DNA from: Sweltsa coloradensis
Lineage: Eukaryota; Arthropoda; Insecta; Plecoptera; Chloroperlidae
Direction: 5' to 3'
DNA length: 64,000 nt
Assembly: GCA_024449915.1 (NCBI GenBank)
Contig: JAMZAV010006664.1
Location: 1-64,000 of the forward strand
Shown here: positions 10,366 through 22,301 of the stretch, piece by piece
Layout of the letters: each line of letters starts with the position of its first letter
Numbering within the stretch: position 1 is the stretch's first letter
Program-made: the position numbers and the translations under genes
The notes under the pieces: generated by a model
The model's database searches: none
Seen by the model: only the letters and a program-made list of their open reading frames with translations
Told to the model about the DNA's origin: nothing

Positions 10366-13300
10366 CTATAAATGCAAATACCCAAAGTGGGGAAAACCTT
10401 TAAACATTTTTTAACAACTTTGGGTTAAATTTAAAAGAAGAAAATTTTAAACTTAACTTTTTGGGGAAACCCGGGTTTTTTGGGTAAAAAAGCCCCTTAA
10501 AGGGAAATGACCCCCCAACCCAATATAGCCTTTGGGGGTCTGACTGTTTGGGTATTTTTTTTTTAAACAAATGCCTGAATGTTCAAAAATGGTTTTTAAA
10601 AAGCTCAAACAAAAATTTTTTTTTTTTCGAACTCTTGTATTGGGGAAAAAAAATAAAAAAGCAAAAAAATTACTTCATTTGAGCGTTTAGCCCCGGGTTC
10701 ACAGGGGCGTAAAAACGAGGGGAAAAAGGGGGGGGAAACTCCCCCCCCCCCACCCCCACTCGTTTATAAAAATTTAATTTTTATTGTCTGTAACATATGC
10801 GATTGCATGGGTTCTACGATTTCGACATCCATATACAAAATGTTTATGAACATTACGAAACGTGGAGCTGAAAATTTTAATTTCATTTTTTTGGTAACAG
10901 GGGGGGGAAGGGTTGCCTACAATAAAAAAAATAATAATGTATATCAAGAATAATCGGGTTTAAAATTATCCAATCCTCAAAAAAAATTTCCCTGCTTGGG
11001 CCTTTTTTGGGTGGCCATCTCCCCCAACCCCCCCCAATTGGGTGTGCCGTAAAGGATTTAATATGTAAAAGTTTTTATTAAAGGGCCCAAAAACCCAAAA
11101 AAAATTATTTTTAAACCACGTGATCTATGCAAAATACTACATTTTAAATGACCTTTTAAAAATAATTAAAATCTTTTAACTTTTGATTTAACAAGGGAAT
11201 TTTTTTTAATTTTTTTTGATCCGGGAAATTGGGAAAATTTGGGGGTGTTTTGGAAAATTTCCAAATGGGTTTTAATTTTAAACCTGCTTTTTTTTTTGGG
11301 TCCCCATAATACTAGAGCATGGGAACCAATCAAAAATTTGCCCCCTTTATAAAAATCGTGTCTTGACACTGTCCCCAAAAAAACCCTCAACACGCAAAAA
11401 TATGCTTTCCCAAAATCACACCCCCTTTCTGGGAAATCCATATTTTAAACCAAACTCCTTCCCCCAAATTACAAAAAAATATAAAATTTCCCAAAAAGGC
11501 TTTTCGAGTACTAAATAAGGGGTCACTTTTTTTTTTTATCAAAATCCTCCAAGGCCCACGAGGCAAAAAGGGGAAATTGTCCCCATGTTTTTCTCATGGG
11601 AATTCAACTTTAAAATGAAATATTGATTTTGTAACAAAAATTTAAATTTCCCATTTTATTTTTTTCGTAGCATATGGAATGAAGTAAAATGCAGTAAGTG
11701 AAAAAAAATAGAAAACGGGGAAAATACAGGGTTATATCTTTGGGGTTTATAAACTTCCCCAGTCTCAAATAATTCCCCATTTATTGGGAATTTTTCCCCT
11801 TCTTTTCAAAAAACCCCCACTCCAAGCCCTGCAAATGTATAAAAGGGGTCTGTTTATTATAAACGTCCCATTTTTCCCTTTGTTACTTTAAAACCCAAAC
11901 CGAAAGAAACTGGCAAAAATTTGTTTTTCCTCCATTAAATCGAGTTTTTTGGGGTGACAGAAAAAAAAATTGGGGGTTTGATTTGGGTTTTTTGAAAACT
12001 ATTTAAAAAAATAATTTTTAAAAGAGGGTAAGTTTACGAAAATTTAAAAGATTAGGGGAATTTCCCTATTTCCAATTTTTCATTATTTAGGAAATACAAG
12101 ATAAAAACCCATAGAGGAAAAACCAAATTTATATTTAAAAAAACTTTTAAACAGGCTAAAAATAGGGGGAGCGAACTGGTATTTTTTTTCTCGGGAAAGA
12201 AGGAAACCCGAAGGTGCTTAAAAAATTTAAAAACATTTTGAAAAAAACAAAAAAACCTTGTGTTAAAAAAAAAAGTTGTGGTTATGTTTGGCAAATTATT
12301 TCTTGAAAGTTTACCCCTTTAATTTACTCGACAATGCATGCTATTTCGCAAAATTTTTTTCTTACTGTACCCCTTAAAACAAAGGGGTCGAAAATTTATT
12401 TTGAGTGACAAAACGAGTGCCCAAAAAAAATTGAAAAAACCCGGAGCCCATGTTAGGGAAATAGAATACCCGACCAGCAAAAAGGGGGAACAATGCCATT
12501 TAGAAAACGATATTTTTTAAGTCGAAAATTTATTTTTTTTAACTTTATACTTAAAAAATTAATGCAAACGGGGTTTTTTTTTTCAGTGACTATGGCGAAA
12601 AGTGATATATTTTCAATATATTTCTTTGCTTCGCAATGTTCCTCAATCCCCAAACCCAAAATATTTTTGAGGGGTTTGTAGGGGGAAATATGAAAAGGGT
12701 ATCATGGAAATTTTAAAAAAAAGTCAGGGAAAATATTACTATGTTTTTTCCCGATAGAAAATTTAGTTGGGTAATACGTTTTATTAATTTTTTAAAAATT
12801 TTTGGGAATTGGGGTTCATTATTTTTTTTAGATCATCGGCCAAGGGGAAAAACCAAACCCAAAGTGATGGGGGTTTAAATGTAACCTCCAGGAAAAGTCG
12901 CCCTCCACGAACCCCTCTCGGATAAGAGTGTATAAAACCATAAAAGTGCGGTACAAATTAAAAAAAAAATATTTTTTCGATAATTTTTACATAAATAATA
13001 TTTTGTTAGTTTTTTGGGTTTTAGGGCATTTTTTACATATTAAAATTATTAAAGGGTTTCTTTAGAAGGGAAATAAACTTTAATTTTTAGCCTGACCAAC
13101 CCTTTTGGGTTGCTTTTAATCCCTTTAAATTCCCTTGGGTTTTTTTTTATTGAAACCAACACTATCTCAAAAAATAAAACGAACCTTGAAAATTTACCGT
13201 CTGTAAATGGCCCTGTTTTGAATTAGAACGTTTACACCATCTTGTATAATGATTAAAAATTTTAAAAATACAAATAATAAGCTTCTTCCATCTTTTCTAT

Positions 13301-13468
13301 CATCTTTTTAATTTTAAGTACGCAGGAAAAATTATTAAAATTTTGGGGGGCCTGTTGTTTAGATTTTATCGCGTTTTTGATACCCCCCTGATTTCAAAAA
13401 TCAAAAGTTTGTCCATAGATACGTGTTTCACCCGAACATACAAACATGCATGGTCGTAAATTAAAAAA

Positions 13469-13832
13469 TTGATTGGGGTATTAAATTAACGTCTTCATAT
13501 TTTGGGAACTTGGCTAATCGAGACGAAGGGAGGGACGTAAGGGATGACGCGGGGGGGCAAGGGGTTTGGGCCCCCCCTGTGCTGGTCCCGGGAACCAAAC
13601 CCCAAGCGTATGGGGAGGGCAAGGGTTTTTCCCACGTCCCCTGGTCGTCTCCGTCTTGTCCCCAAACCGTCCGTGTTGTCATTGTCGGCCGTCGGGGGAG
13701 GTATTCCCAAAGGGGAAAGGGGGAAAACTCCCCCACACGACCCAAACTCGCCTATAGTTTCAGGGAGAAAAAAATCCCCTAATCACGGGCCAAAACCCCC
13801 GAAAGGTTGCGAGTTGGGATTTGAAGGCCCGT
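13469..13832 (-). repeat. Repeat A copy 6 (distorted, near full length)
   Basis: The copy runs from TGATTGGGGTATT to GAGTTGGGATTTGAAGGCC. Internal landmarks GGCTAATCGAGACGAAGGG and CAAGCGTATGGGGAGGGCA are intact, while other parts show inflated G and C runs. Confidence 0.7.
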
Positions 13833-15334
13833 CGAATTAATAATGTCCCGCAAATACAAAAATAGTTTAAAATAAAAAAAAACTTACTCCCAAAAAAGTT
13901 GGACTTTACTATGATTTGACCCCATCTGGAACTTGGCTAACTTGTCCCGTACCTGGCGAGGGCCCCTTTCCTTTTAAATTTCCCGCCCAGGCTTGCCAAA
14001 CAAAGGTTTTTCCCCCGAAAATATCCCGTATTTAAAAAATTGATTTTGTCCCAAAAAAACCACCTTTTTTTTAAAAAGTTTTTTTTTTTTTAAAATTCTT
14101 ACTTGAAATTTTGGGTTTGGGTGCAGATAATTTCATTGAAAGAAACTACCCATTTTTTTGGGTTTTTCTTGTAGCTCTAATTTTAGCCTTTTGACTACAA
14201 AATTTTATTTGAAAAATAAATAAACCAAAGGGAAATGTAGGTGGTTTTTTTTCTCGTAAAAAATTAAATTTTAAAGGGAGGAGGGACATACACTTTTTAA
14301 AGGGGGGTTTTATGGGAAAGTAGGGGTAGTTCTTAGGGTGATGTTTTCAGATGATTTTTGGTTGGGGGGATCAGATGGGGAAGTTTTTTAAAGGGGGGGA
14401 ATAGAGCCCGTTGGGTTTTGGGTTTTGAGAAATATAAGAGGGACCAGCCGCGATCGGGGCCCCGCACTTGGATACTCTTTGGCCGGGAAAAAAAATGCGG
14501 TTTGTAAAGACTACAGGAATTTTTTGGGCATCGGATCTGTTCAGTTTTTTCATGAACCCACATACTTACCCTTGGGGGGCAACTGGGAAATCAAAACCCG
14601 CTGATTTTGAAATTACCCCAAATTGTGAAACCCCCCCCCTGGGGGGTCTATGTTGCCGGGGTGCTGACAGAAATGCATGATAGTGGGATATAAAAAGGGT
14701 AAATCGTTGCTCGTAAAAAGGGGGGGATATGCCAAAAGTACATGTTAAAGTTATTTTAAAATTATACCCTTTGCAAGGCTAATGTAACCCATGGGGTTTT
14801 TTGCCCTTACAAAGTTAACAAAACTGCAAAAAAAATTCAAATTACCCGATTTTAAATTTCCCTAATCCTAAGATATTTAGGCCCGAGTTTTTTTACTCCT
14901 GTCCCCATACTTATCCCCTGGGGTAAAACAAAATCTGTTTTTAAATTTTTTTAGATTCTTTTTAACAGGAATTTGGGGTTTTTGGGGGGCGTTGATTCCA
15001 TTTCCACAATATTCCCGGGGCCCAATTTGGGCCCCTTTAAGGGACCTAATTTGTTCAAAATAAAAAGGGCCGGCCCGTCCGACACTCGAAATTTGAGCAC
15101 CGACACGAGGGAGCATGAGTCCGGCACCCCCCCCTCCGACGGGGAGCGGGAAACGTTTTTCCTTAGTGGCCCAAAAGAACACCAAAAAGACGTATGTAAA
15201 AAGAAAATATTTTTCCCCAAAAAATGTTCGGGGTGTAAGTAAGATGAAATAACTGCCTTTTCACACATAATTATTTTTTTATTAAATTTTGCTAATGTGT
15301 CAGTTGTTTTTTTTTTAAAATTTATAGTGAAACC

Positions 15335-15640
15335 TTGTTTTTTTTTTTTTCTAACCAAATTTTTTTTCAACTACATTACAACTTTGTTTTCAAAGAAAGG
15401 GCCCTGCATTCAGTTCCAGGAAAAAAACCAAATAATTATTTTCTATTGTTTATAGGGGATTCTGGATATGCCAAAAGAGCCCTGGATGATGCTGCCCTCC
15501 TAATGCACAGCCTGGATCAGAGAAAGGGGCACTTAAAAACCACCCCACACTGCCGTTCGCGTTGCTGCTATAGCGGTGTTTTGGGGGTGATGAAAAACTC
15601 GTTTGGGTGGTTTTTTGAAGCACCCCCGTTTTGAAATTTC
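15335..15640 (+). pseudogene. Harbinger/HARBI1-like transposase fragment
   Basis: GDSGYAKRALDDAALL and SLDQRKGHLKTTPHC match the GDSGYP block of PIF/Harbinger transposases. A degraded IERCFGVLKSRF-type block (read here as GVLGVMKNSFGW) follows. The GDSGY aspartate is catalytic in this family; the glutamate of the ER-FG block is not preserved as read. A TTCTATTGTTTATAG sequence directly before GGGGATTC looks like a 3' splice site. Base errors in the block prevent judging whether the gene was intact. It is a different subfamily from the copy at 3.56 kb. Confidence 0.55.
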
Positions 15641-15789
15641 AACCCAAAGGGGAGGACTGGGAAAAATTAAGGGATGTGCTTTCCTCCAAAAAAATCGCCA
15701 TTGACGCTGGGTTCCCCAAACCCAAAACCCAATTGTAAATTTGGGTTTTCCCTTTAAAATATAAAATATTCATATCAGGGGAAAAAAAC

Positions 15790-15913
15790 CCCAAAGGGAA
15801 AAGTTTCCCCGACGACGACCCCGAGTTCGCCATTACTTTTTAGGAAGAAAAACTCCCCTAATCACGGGGCCAAAACCCCGAGAAAAGGGTTTCAGTTTGG
15901 GGAAATTTGATGT
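15790..15913 (-). repeat. Repeat A copy 7 (5' part only)
   Basis: Only the right-hand part is present, from AAAGTTTCCCCGACGACGAC to GGAAATTTGATG. The tail end is not seen upstream, unlike the other copies; it may be lost in the distorted sequence. Confidence 0.55.
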
Positions 15914-18204
15914 CTCAACATTTTTTTGTATAAAATTCGTAAAAGGCCCTATTACATTTTTTTATTGGAGATTTAATAATTTATATTTTTTAAAATACAA
16001 ACAAATTTTTAAAAAAATGAAAATTTTTGAAAAAATTTTTGTGGGGGTTTTTTAAAGATTAAAAGTAAGCTTCTTCTTTGGGGGAAATAACCATACCCCC
16101 ATAAAAAAAACTTGCTTCATGGAAAAATTTCCGTGTCACCATTTGTTCTTCACAAATCAACAGGAACTTCGCCCCCCACCCCTACCCCCAATTTAAAAGG
16201 ATATATCTTCGTATTTTAAACTTCAGCTCCCGCATTTTTTATTTTTTATTTGTGGGAACGGCTTTTATCCTTTCACGGGGAAAAACATTTCCCAAACTCC
16301 TCAAAAACCAGGTAAGTACTTTTGGTATGACCCGGAAAGATCTCGTCAAAGTTCCCCCCCGTTCAAACTTGAAAAAACCCTTTAAATGACTATATCTCCC
16401 CAGCATCCTTTTAAAAATACTTTTCCCCCCCCACGTGGTTTTTTCTCCCTCAAAACGATCCCAGGAAAGTTGTCCCCCTCTAGCGCGAGTGTTCCCTTTT
16501 TTTCCCTTTAAAAGGGGTTCACCACACCCTTTTTTTTGGCAATTTTTCCTGTTTTTTCTCGGCTGAATGACATCCCCCGTTTGGGTAGAAAAATTTTTAA
16601 CATATCTCAAGAAGTGGAAATAAGGTTTCTATAGTAACACCCTTCCTAAAAATTTTTTTTGAAAAAATTTTATAAAAAATAAAATTTGTTTTTACGAATT
16701 TCAATTTTTTTTAAAAATTTCCAAAAATTTACTATATTGTGAATTTTTTCTGGGTTTATCAAGTCAAAATTTTTTAAAAACTAGACTGTTGGAACGTCCA
16801 TGTAAGCTTTTTTTACAAGTTTTGGGAAAAATTTTAAAATCCCTAGGAAACTTTTTTTGGGCCCAGCAAAACCCCGGGGGATTTAAATAAATATCAAAAG
16901 GGGGTTTAACCCCTTAAAGGGGGTCGCCCCATAGCCCGCCCTTGCAACTGTCTGGGGACGTGCAAGGGAGGGTTTAGGTCAAGCGACACAAAAGGGTTCC
17001 TTCAAACCCCCAATGAAAAGAGCCGTACAGGATCATCCCGAGGCCCCGGTACAAAAGGAGCTCCCCCTATTACGCAGGGTGGGGATCGGCCCGAAAGGCG
17101 AGAATGGTTTTCACTATCATCTTTCATAAGTTTTATTCCCAAAGCTCAACGTTTTTCCGGAAAGGTCCCAAATTCTGCAGCGCGGAGAAAGCTTCTCGGA
17201 CCAGGCCCCATAACCCAGTCCCTTTAAAAAGCGCAGGGTTTTACCCAAAACCCGGGTTTCACAAAGCTGTGGTATTGTCGTGTTTTTGGGGGTTGTAAAT
17301 TTTTTATTATTGTTAGGTCCTCGAGTTCGCGGTTTTCTGTTTGCAAAGGGGACCAAAAACTCTTAACATAACGTTCCATTAAACAGTAGCATGAAGAGTT
17401 TTTTAGGGGGAAAGGCTTTTAATGCAAATGTTATTTGGGAAATCTTTGCCCCGTAGACCTATTTGCGAAGTATTAATGTTTTTGATCTCATACAGGGTTT
17501 TTTAAAAAATTTTCCCTCATGAAACCCCCGAGATAATTACGCCATAATTACCTCTTTTCCCCCCCGACTAAAACACAAATCTTTTGGTTTTTTGGGTTTT
17601 GGGAAACCCCTTTTTAAATTGTTTGCCATGCCATTCCAGTCGGCCAGTGTGGGGACTTGAGAAAAGCCCCTACCTTGATTTTCCCAAACGATAGTCTTCT
17701 CGCTTACCCCGCCCTTTTCTGAAAATTGAGTTCTCCCTTTTAAATAAAAGGGGGCTTTTACATTTCCTCCCCTTTGTCATACTTGTTTAGACTGTCTCGC
17801 CCCAAAAAGGCAGGACTGAGGAAGGGAAAAAACGTGTAGGGGAAAACCCTTTTTGGGGGGGCTTTCGATTTCTATGGGAAAAAGTTTCTCCTCTCTAAGG
17901 GAACAAGTTTTTTAAATTTTAACTCCAAAATTTAGAAGAAAAATCTTGTTTTAAAATAATAAAGGACACCTTTTTTTACAATAATTTTTAACAACATCTA
18001 CCAAAACCTCTTTTTTACAAAGAGACTGCAGCTAAAAATAATTTAAAAAAACATATCCTGTTTATTAACAAATATTTTGTTTTGCGATAAGGTGGCAAGG
18101 TGACAAAACCCAAAATGTGGACGGCGAAAACAAAAATGAGGGATGTTTTTTTTTTTTATTAGCAGAAATTTTTTAAAAACTTTTTTTATAAACAAATGGG
18201 AAAT

Positions 18205-18490
18205 TTTTTTATGCAATTTAGTTTGAAAAAAATTTAAAAATTATAAAATTTTAATTTTTATAATAGTAAACATTCCACACAGCTCCCGTTTTAAAAATTA
18301 AAAATGTGTAAACCCATGATTTGCCCGAAATTTAAACATTTTGTATAAAAATTAAAAATTTTAAAGATAATTTTTTTTATGCAATTTAGTTTTAAAAACC
18401 CTTTTAAAAATTTTTATAATAATTTTTTATAATAATAACATTCCACCAGCTACGTTTTTTAAAACGTAAAATGTAGTTACCATTAAAGGG
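18205..18490. repeat. Tandem duplication of about 170 bp
   Basis: ATGCAATTTAGTTT followed by AT-rich sequence and ACATTCCAC(AC)CAGCT occurs twice (about 18.21-18.30 and 18.38-18.47 kb). It lies in the low-quality block, so copy number and divergence are uncertain. Confidence 0.4.
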
Positions 18491-19604
18491 GAGGGCATTC
18501 CGATATTAAAGACAATATTTTTTTAACCCGAAATTGCAGCTATCAAACGATGCTGGGGGTTTTAAAAACTTGGTTCCTATTTCAAAAAATTAAATTTGGG
18601 CTACCCAAAACAGGCGCCCTAAAAACGAAACAACAGCAAGGAAACACAGAAAAATTTCAGAAAAGGCTGTCGAGTAAAGTCCCAAAAATGTCCAATAATT
18701 TTTTTTTGGGTCAAAAAACCCCCCCCAAAGGGCACCGGGGGGATAAAGATTGGGGCCCCTATGTTTTTTTTCCCTTTTGGGAGTTTTTTTGGGCCAAAGG
18801 GAAACCCAGGTCAAAATTACCAATTTGGCAAATCTTTATTCTGATTCCCTGGTGGGGGCCCCTTTTAAATTTTTTTTTTTTGGTTTCCAATTGTGTTCGT
18901 TTCCCCCATTCCCAAATTCCCCAAGCCTTCTGGGCGAACTTTGGGGTCGAGGCTTTGGGCAGCAGGGTGAGCCACCGAGCCGGGAGCAGATGTTTCCCAG
19001 CAGACGACTTTGAGGTTGGGGCGACACTAAGTGACAGGCAGGGCTAGGGGGAACCCTGTAAACCCGAAAATGTAGCCCTTTTACCCCCTTTTTCTATTCT
19101 TATAAAAAATATTTGTATTACTTAACCCGTTTTTACATTTCAATTATTTTAGTACATAAGAATGGCGCAGCGGTAGGGGGTAAATTATACAGGCCCGGGG
19201 CCCAACCGCTAAAGGCACGGGACGGAGCCCTAGGCCCAGGCCTAAGCTTATGCCCAAACGGACCGGTACATACACCGGTCCCGGGTAATTAAAGTTTGTG
19301 TTTTTCTAAACATAATTATCTTTCAAAATGGAAGCGTTAATGCAGCAAAATGCTGAGCTGCCGCAGCGGATGGCAGGTATTCTACAGAAACTAACTACGA
19401 GTGCGAGTCATGAACGAAATGAAAGTAGGCGCGATTAGGGCGTGTCCGGCATCCATTTTGACAAGCACGATGAGCATTCTGAGAACTTTGAGGACTACAT
19501 CGATAGGCTAGGCGCCTTCCTGGACTTGCAAAATATTCCCAAGTCAAAAAGGGTAAATACACTAATATCTCTTATTAGTCCAAGTTTATTTGGGTTACAA
19601 AATA

Positions 19605-19840
19605 AAATAAATAATAAAATTGTATTTAGAGTCAACCCACTCAGTTATATAACTGACTTTCAGTGGGGGACAGAAAATCAAAGCGTCTCAGCCTACCCTG
19701 TAGGCCCCGACGCAATCGACGAGTGAGCGATAACCAACCAAAGATCGATATTTTTAATAGGACATACAATCAGTGGTATGGACAAAGCGAACACCCGCGA
19801 ATCAACGCCAGAATCAACAAGGCCAACAAGGTTGCTTAAG
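19605..19840 (-). repeat. SINE C segment inserted in gag
   Basis: The stretch is the reverse complement of 43.80-44.02 kb: AT-rich tail AATAAATAATAAAATTG on the left, then ATCGATATTTTTAATAGG, ending CCAGAATCAACAAGGCC. GGTTAC at the left junction and GGTTGC at the right may be remnants of a short target-site duplication. Gag similarity continues on both sides, so the SINE inserted after the retrotransposon. It is 5'-truncated and lacks the tRNA head. Confidence 0.65.
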
Positions 19841-20415
19841 AGTCTTTTGTACCCTGCCACATTCAAGGATAAATCATTCAAGGAGATCAAAAAAACCTTG
19901 CTTACAGCATTTAAGTCCGAAACCTCTAGTTATTCCTAGCAGACATGCATTTCTAAACGGGAAACAAAGAGAAAATGAATCAATAAGTACTTATACATCG
20001 GAATTGATGAAGTTAGCATTACCATGCAAATACCCTGAAACTATGCTCAACACAATGCTGAGGAATGTGTTTGTCAGTGGCTTAAATATTAAACTCTCAA
20101 TCGTCTTTTTGACGAAGATGATCCCTCCCTGGATAGGACTATTGAAATTGCTTCAGCAATGGAAAGGGCCACATTAGGCACACATGAAATACTGCACAAG
20201 TCAGTTGTAATTAATGCAGTAGGCCTACAAATTAATAGGTCTAGGCCTACGCCCAGGTCAACAGGGATTAAGCGTCTTAGATGTGGGAAGGTTGGCCACA
20301 AGGCTCCGGATTGCTATGTGAAGAATCTGTTGTGTAACATTTGCAATAAACGAGTACATGTAGCAGGGGTATACATGAGTAGAACAGACTTCGACCAAGC
20401 AGGCCCAACACCACC

Positions 20416-20612
20416 TCCAAATTACAATAGGGGAAGCATTCTAAGATTAACCAATGGATGCAACGAAGATACTGAGCATGCTTATGTTGATAGTCTACAA
20501 AGATAGTAGGCATCCAAATTACAATAGGGGGTAGCATTCTAAGATTAACCAATTGGGTACATACGAAGATACTAAGCATGCTTATGAGGATAGTTCATAC
20601 GAAGATAGTAGG
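20416..20612. repeat. 97-bp tandem duplication within gag-protease
   Basis: TCCAAATTACAATAGGGG and the following 80 bp occur at 20416 and again at 20513. The second copy keeps the frame through AYEDSSYEDSRPTYEDNTY. The peptide repeat YED(S/T/N) therefore lies between the zinc knuckle and the protease. Confidence 0.7.
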
Positions 20613-21070
20613 CCTACATACGAGGATAATACATACAAGGGTAAGGAGCCCCTGAGTATTTACACTATACATTCAGACGGGATTGTTACACAACCGCCTT
20701 TTACATTACATTTAAAGATCGATGAGACTCCGATACAAATGGAATTAGATACAGGCAGTGCAGCCACTGTTGTTAGCCTTCAAACTTTCCGCAAGCTTTC
20801 AAAACGTCTACTACAACCTACTGAAATCAAATTCAAAAGCTACAGAAATGATATTATACAACCATTAGGATATGCGCTAGTCAAGGCCAAATACAAAGGT
20901 CAAAGGCAAGAACTTAAGATCTTCGTAGTGGAAGATACATGACGTATATTGCAATTTCAAATACATTGAAAATATTGTCTAATTGTGCTAATAAGACATT
21001 TATTATGCAAATATGAAGTTTTAGAATGTTCGAGCATTTAAATTAACATCACTAGTTGTGTCAATAATTT

Positions 21071-21360
21071 TTGATTGGATATTGCTTAACGTCTCATATT
21101 TATGCAACTTGGCTAATCGTGACGAAGGGAGGGACGTAAGGGGAGACGCGTGGGGACAAGGGGTGGACAGGCCTGTGCTGGTCAGAACCAACCACAAGCT
21201 TATGGGGAGGGCAGGGGTTCCCCCACGTCGTGGTAGTCTCCGTCTGTGTCATCGTCCGTCCGTGTTGTCATTGTCGTCGCCGTCGGGGAGGTAGTCAAAG
21301 GGAAGGGAAAGTTCCCCGACGACGACCCAGAGCTCGCCATTAGTTTCAGGGGAAAAAATC
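21071..21360 (-). repeat. Repeat A copy 8
   Basis: It begins TTGATTGGATATTGCTTAAC and keeps nearly all landmarks up to CGCCATTAGTTTCAGGGG, where it is truncated. At that point a Gypsy gag remnant on the minus strand begins. Confidence 0.75.
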
Positions 21361-21365
21361 TTTCT

Positions 21366-21938
21366 TAAGTTAATTTTGAATACACTATCACAAGTAGAGT
21401 TTTCATCAAAACGACAAAGGTCGAATATTATGATCGGCTCTGGTGTAAACCAGGACGGGTTATTGGTACACGTAAGATCGTCAGAGCTGAACAAGGATTC
21501 TTTTAGACGCATGTCTCGCATGCCTAACAGCATTTGCTGAAATAAATCCCGGCAAAGTCACAGTCTTGGGCTAACAGACGCAGCTCGGCCACAAAGTCTT
21601 TGAAACATTCGCCAGCCTTTTGCGTACGCCCACTGAAGACAGCGCGACTAACCCAGACATTGGTCTTGGGACGGAAATGGTCATCCAAGGTCTCGATCGC
21701 CTGTTGATACGACACCGTTGCAGGGTTACAAAGCTTTCGTATACTACGGTAGACAATATCGCCTGTGTTGGCAAACAGGATTGCCTTTCAGTCATCGTCC
21801 ACGATGCCGTTGGCCACAAAGTAAAATCCAGTTTTTTCTTTGAAAATTGACCACTCTTCTAGGTCCTCTTTAACCAGCTCTGGGCATGAGCCACACATAC
21901 CCAGAAAGACAGGCTGGGCCGTTACAGGAGGAGCCATA
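21366..21938 (-). pseudogene. Ty3/Gypsy gag, N-terminal part (family 2)
   Basis: Gag starts at an ATG at 21938 (MAPPVTAQPVFLGMCG) and runs leftward. An in-frame TGA occurs at 21790-21788. The frame continues with YQQAIETLDDHFRPKTNVW and GECFKDFVAELRLLAQDC, the conserved Retrotrans_gag core. A one-base shift near 21540 leads to MLLGMRDMRLKESLF. An LTR and primer-binding site lie just upstream at 22.05-22.30 kb, giving the normal LTR-PBS-gag order. The element is cut at 21.36 kb by repeat A; no pol of this family is seen. Confidence 0.75.
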
Positions 21939-22048
21939 GTTCCCAACAGGAAGAGCTTGGGCAAAAACAGGCCCTAGGCCTAGCCTAGCACAGGTGATAT
22001 TTGGATTACTACTTAACTCACTGACCTGACGTCTTCCAACAATTCAAT

Positions 22049-22064
22049 CCCATCCTCGTCGCCA
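22049..22064 (-). promoter_or_regulatory. Putative primer-binding site
   Basis: On the minus strand TGGCGACGAGGATGGG follows the LTR by three bases. A PBS starting TGG pairs with the CCA end of a tRNA, and its place between LTR and gag is correct. The primer tRNA was not identified. Confidence 0.5.
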
Positions 22065-22067
22065 TTT

Positions 22068-22301
22068 TGTGGTGTTTTCATGTAATAACCATAACACAAT
22101 ATAGTGGGATAAATAGTTTATTGTAGAAGACAGAATAGGGACCATGTGCACTGTCCAATAGAGCTACATCATGCTGCTAGTGAGAGGCATCCAACACGGC
22201 GCCCATTACCCCCACCCTTGTCAGGTGTCACTGCCATCTCGATGTAAAGCACACCGCCAACATCACAGTATGGCGGGGAATATGGAAGTGCATATACCAC
22301 A
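22068..22301 (-). repeat. Putative 5' LTR of Gypsy family 2 (234 bp)
   Basis: On the minus strand it starts TGTGG and ends CCACA, giving TG...CA ends with 5-bp inverted termini. It contains a CAATAAAC polyadenylation signal near 22110-22120. Primer-binding site and gag follow in order. The outer boundary rests only on the inverted termini, because no second LTR copy is in the window. Confidence 0.55.

Larger units (their letters stand above)
4565..19310. other. Low-quality, homopolymer-distorted sequence block
   Basis: Runs of A, C, G and T are expanded throughout, and neighbouring bases appear copied over. Repeat A copies inside this block (4.60-4.99, 13.47-13.83 kb) show long G, T or C runs where clean copies have mixed sequence. 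Clean copies occur on both sides, so the distortion belongs to the block and not to the repeat. Open frames here are therefore unreliable and I report none as genes. Only repeat relics and one Harbinger fragment are listed separately. A small clean island lies near 15.44-15.56 kb. The right edge is gradual, around 19.1-19.3 kb. Confidence 0.8.
19328..20942 (+). pseudogene. Ty3/Gypsy gag-protease remnant (family 1)
   Basis: An ATG at 19328 opens a Gag-like frame with a TAG stop at 19436-19438, then continues in the same frame (FEDYIDRLGAFLDL). A SINE segment interrupts it at about 19.61-19.84 kb. Gag resumes with frameshifts (LSPKPLVIPSRHAFLNGKQR), followed by a zinc-knuckle region with CGKVGHKAPDC. 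The first cysteine of that knuckle is arginine (CGT instead of TGT), and the second knuckle lacks its last cysteine. An acidic YED-rich repeat comes next, then a protease with DTGSA at residues 66-70 of the last frame (20553-20942). Reverse transcriptase and integrase are absent. No LTR was found. Confidence 0.8.

Noticed and set aside
13461..13840. Overlapping frames on both strands near 13.5-13.8 kb
   Set aside because: All are translations of a distorted repeat A copy.
18550..19047. 165-codon plus-strand frame
   Set aside because: It lies in the homopolymer-distorted block, has low-complexity content and no domain, and frames there are unreliable.
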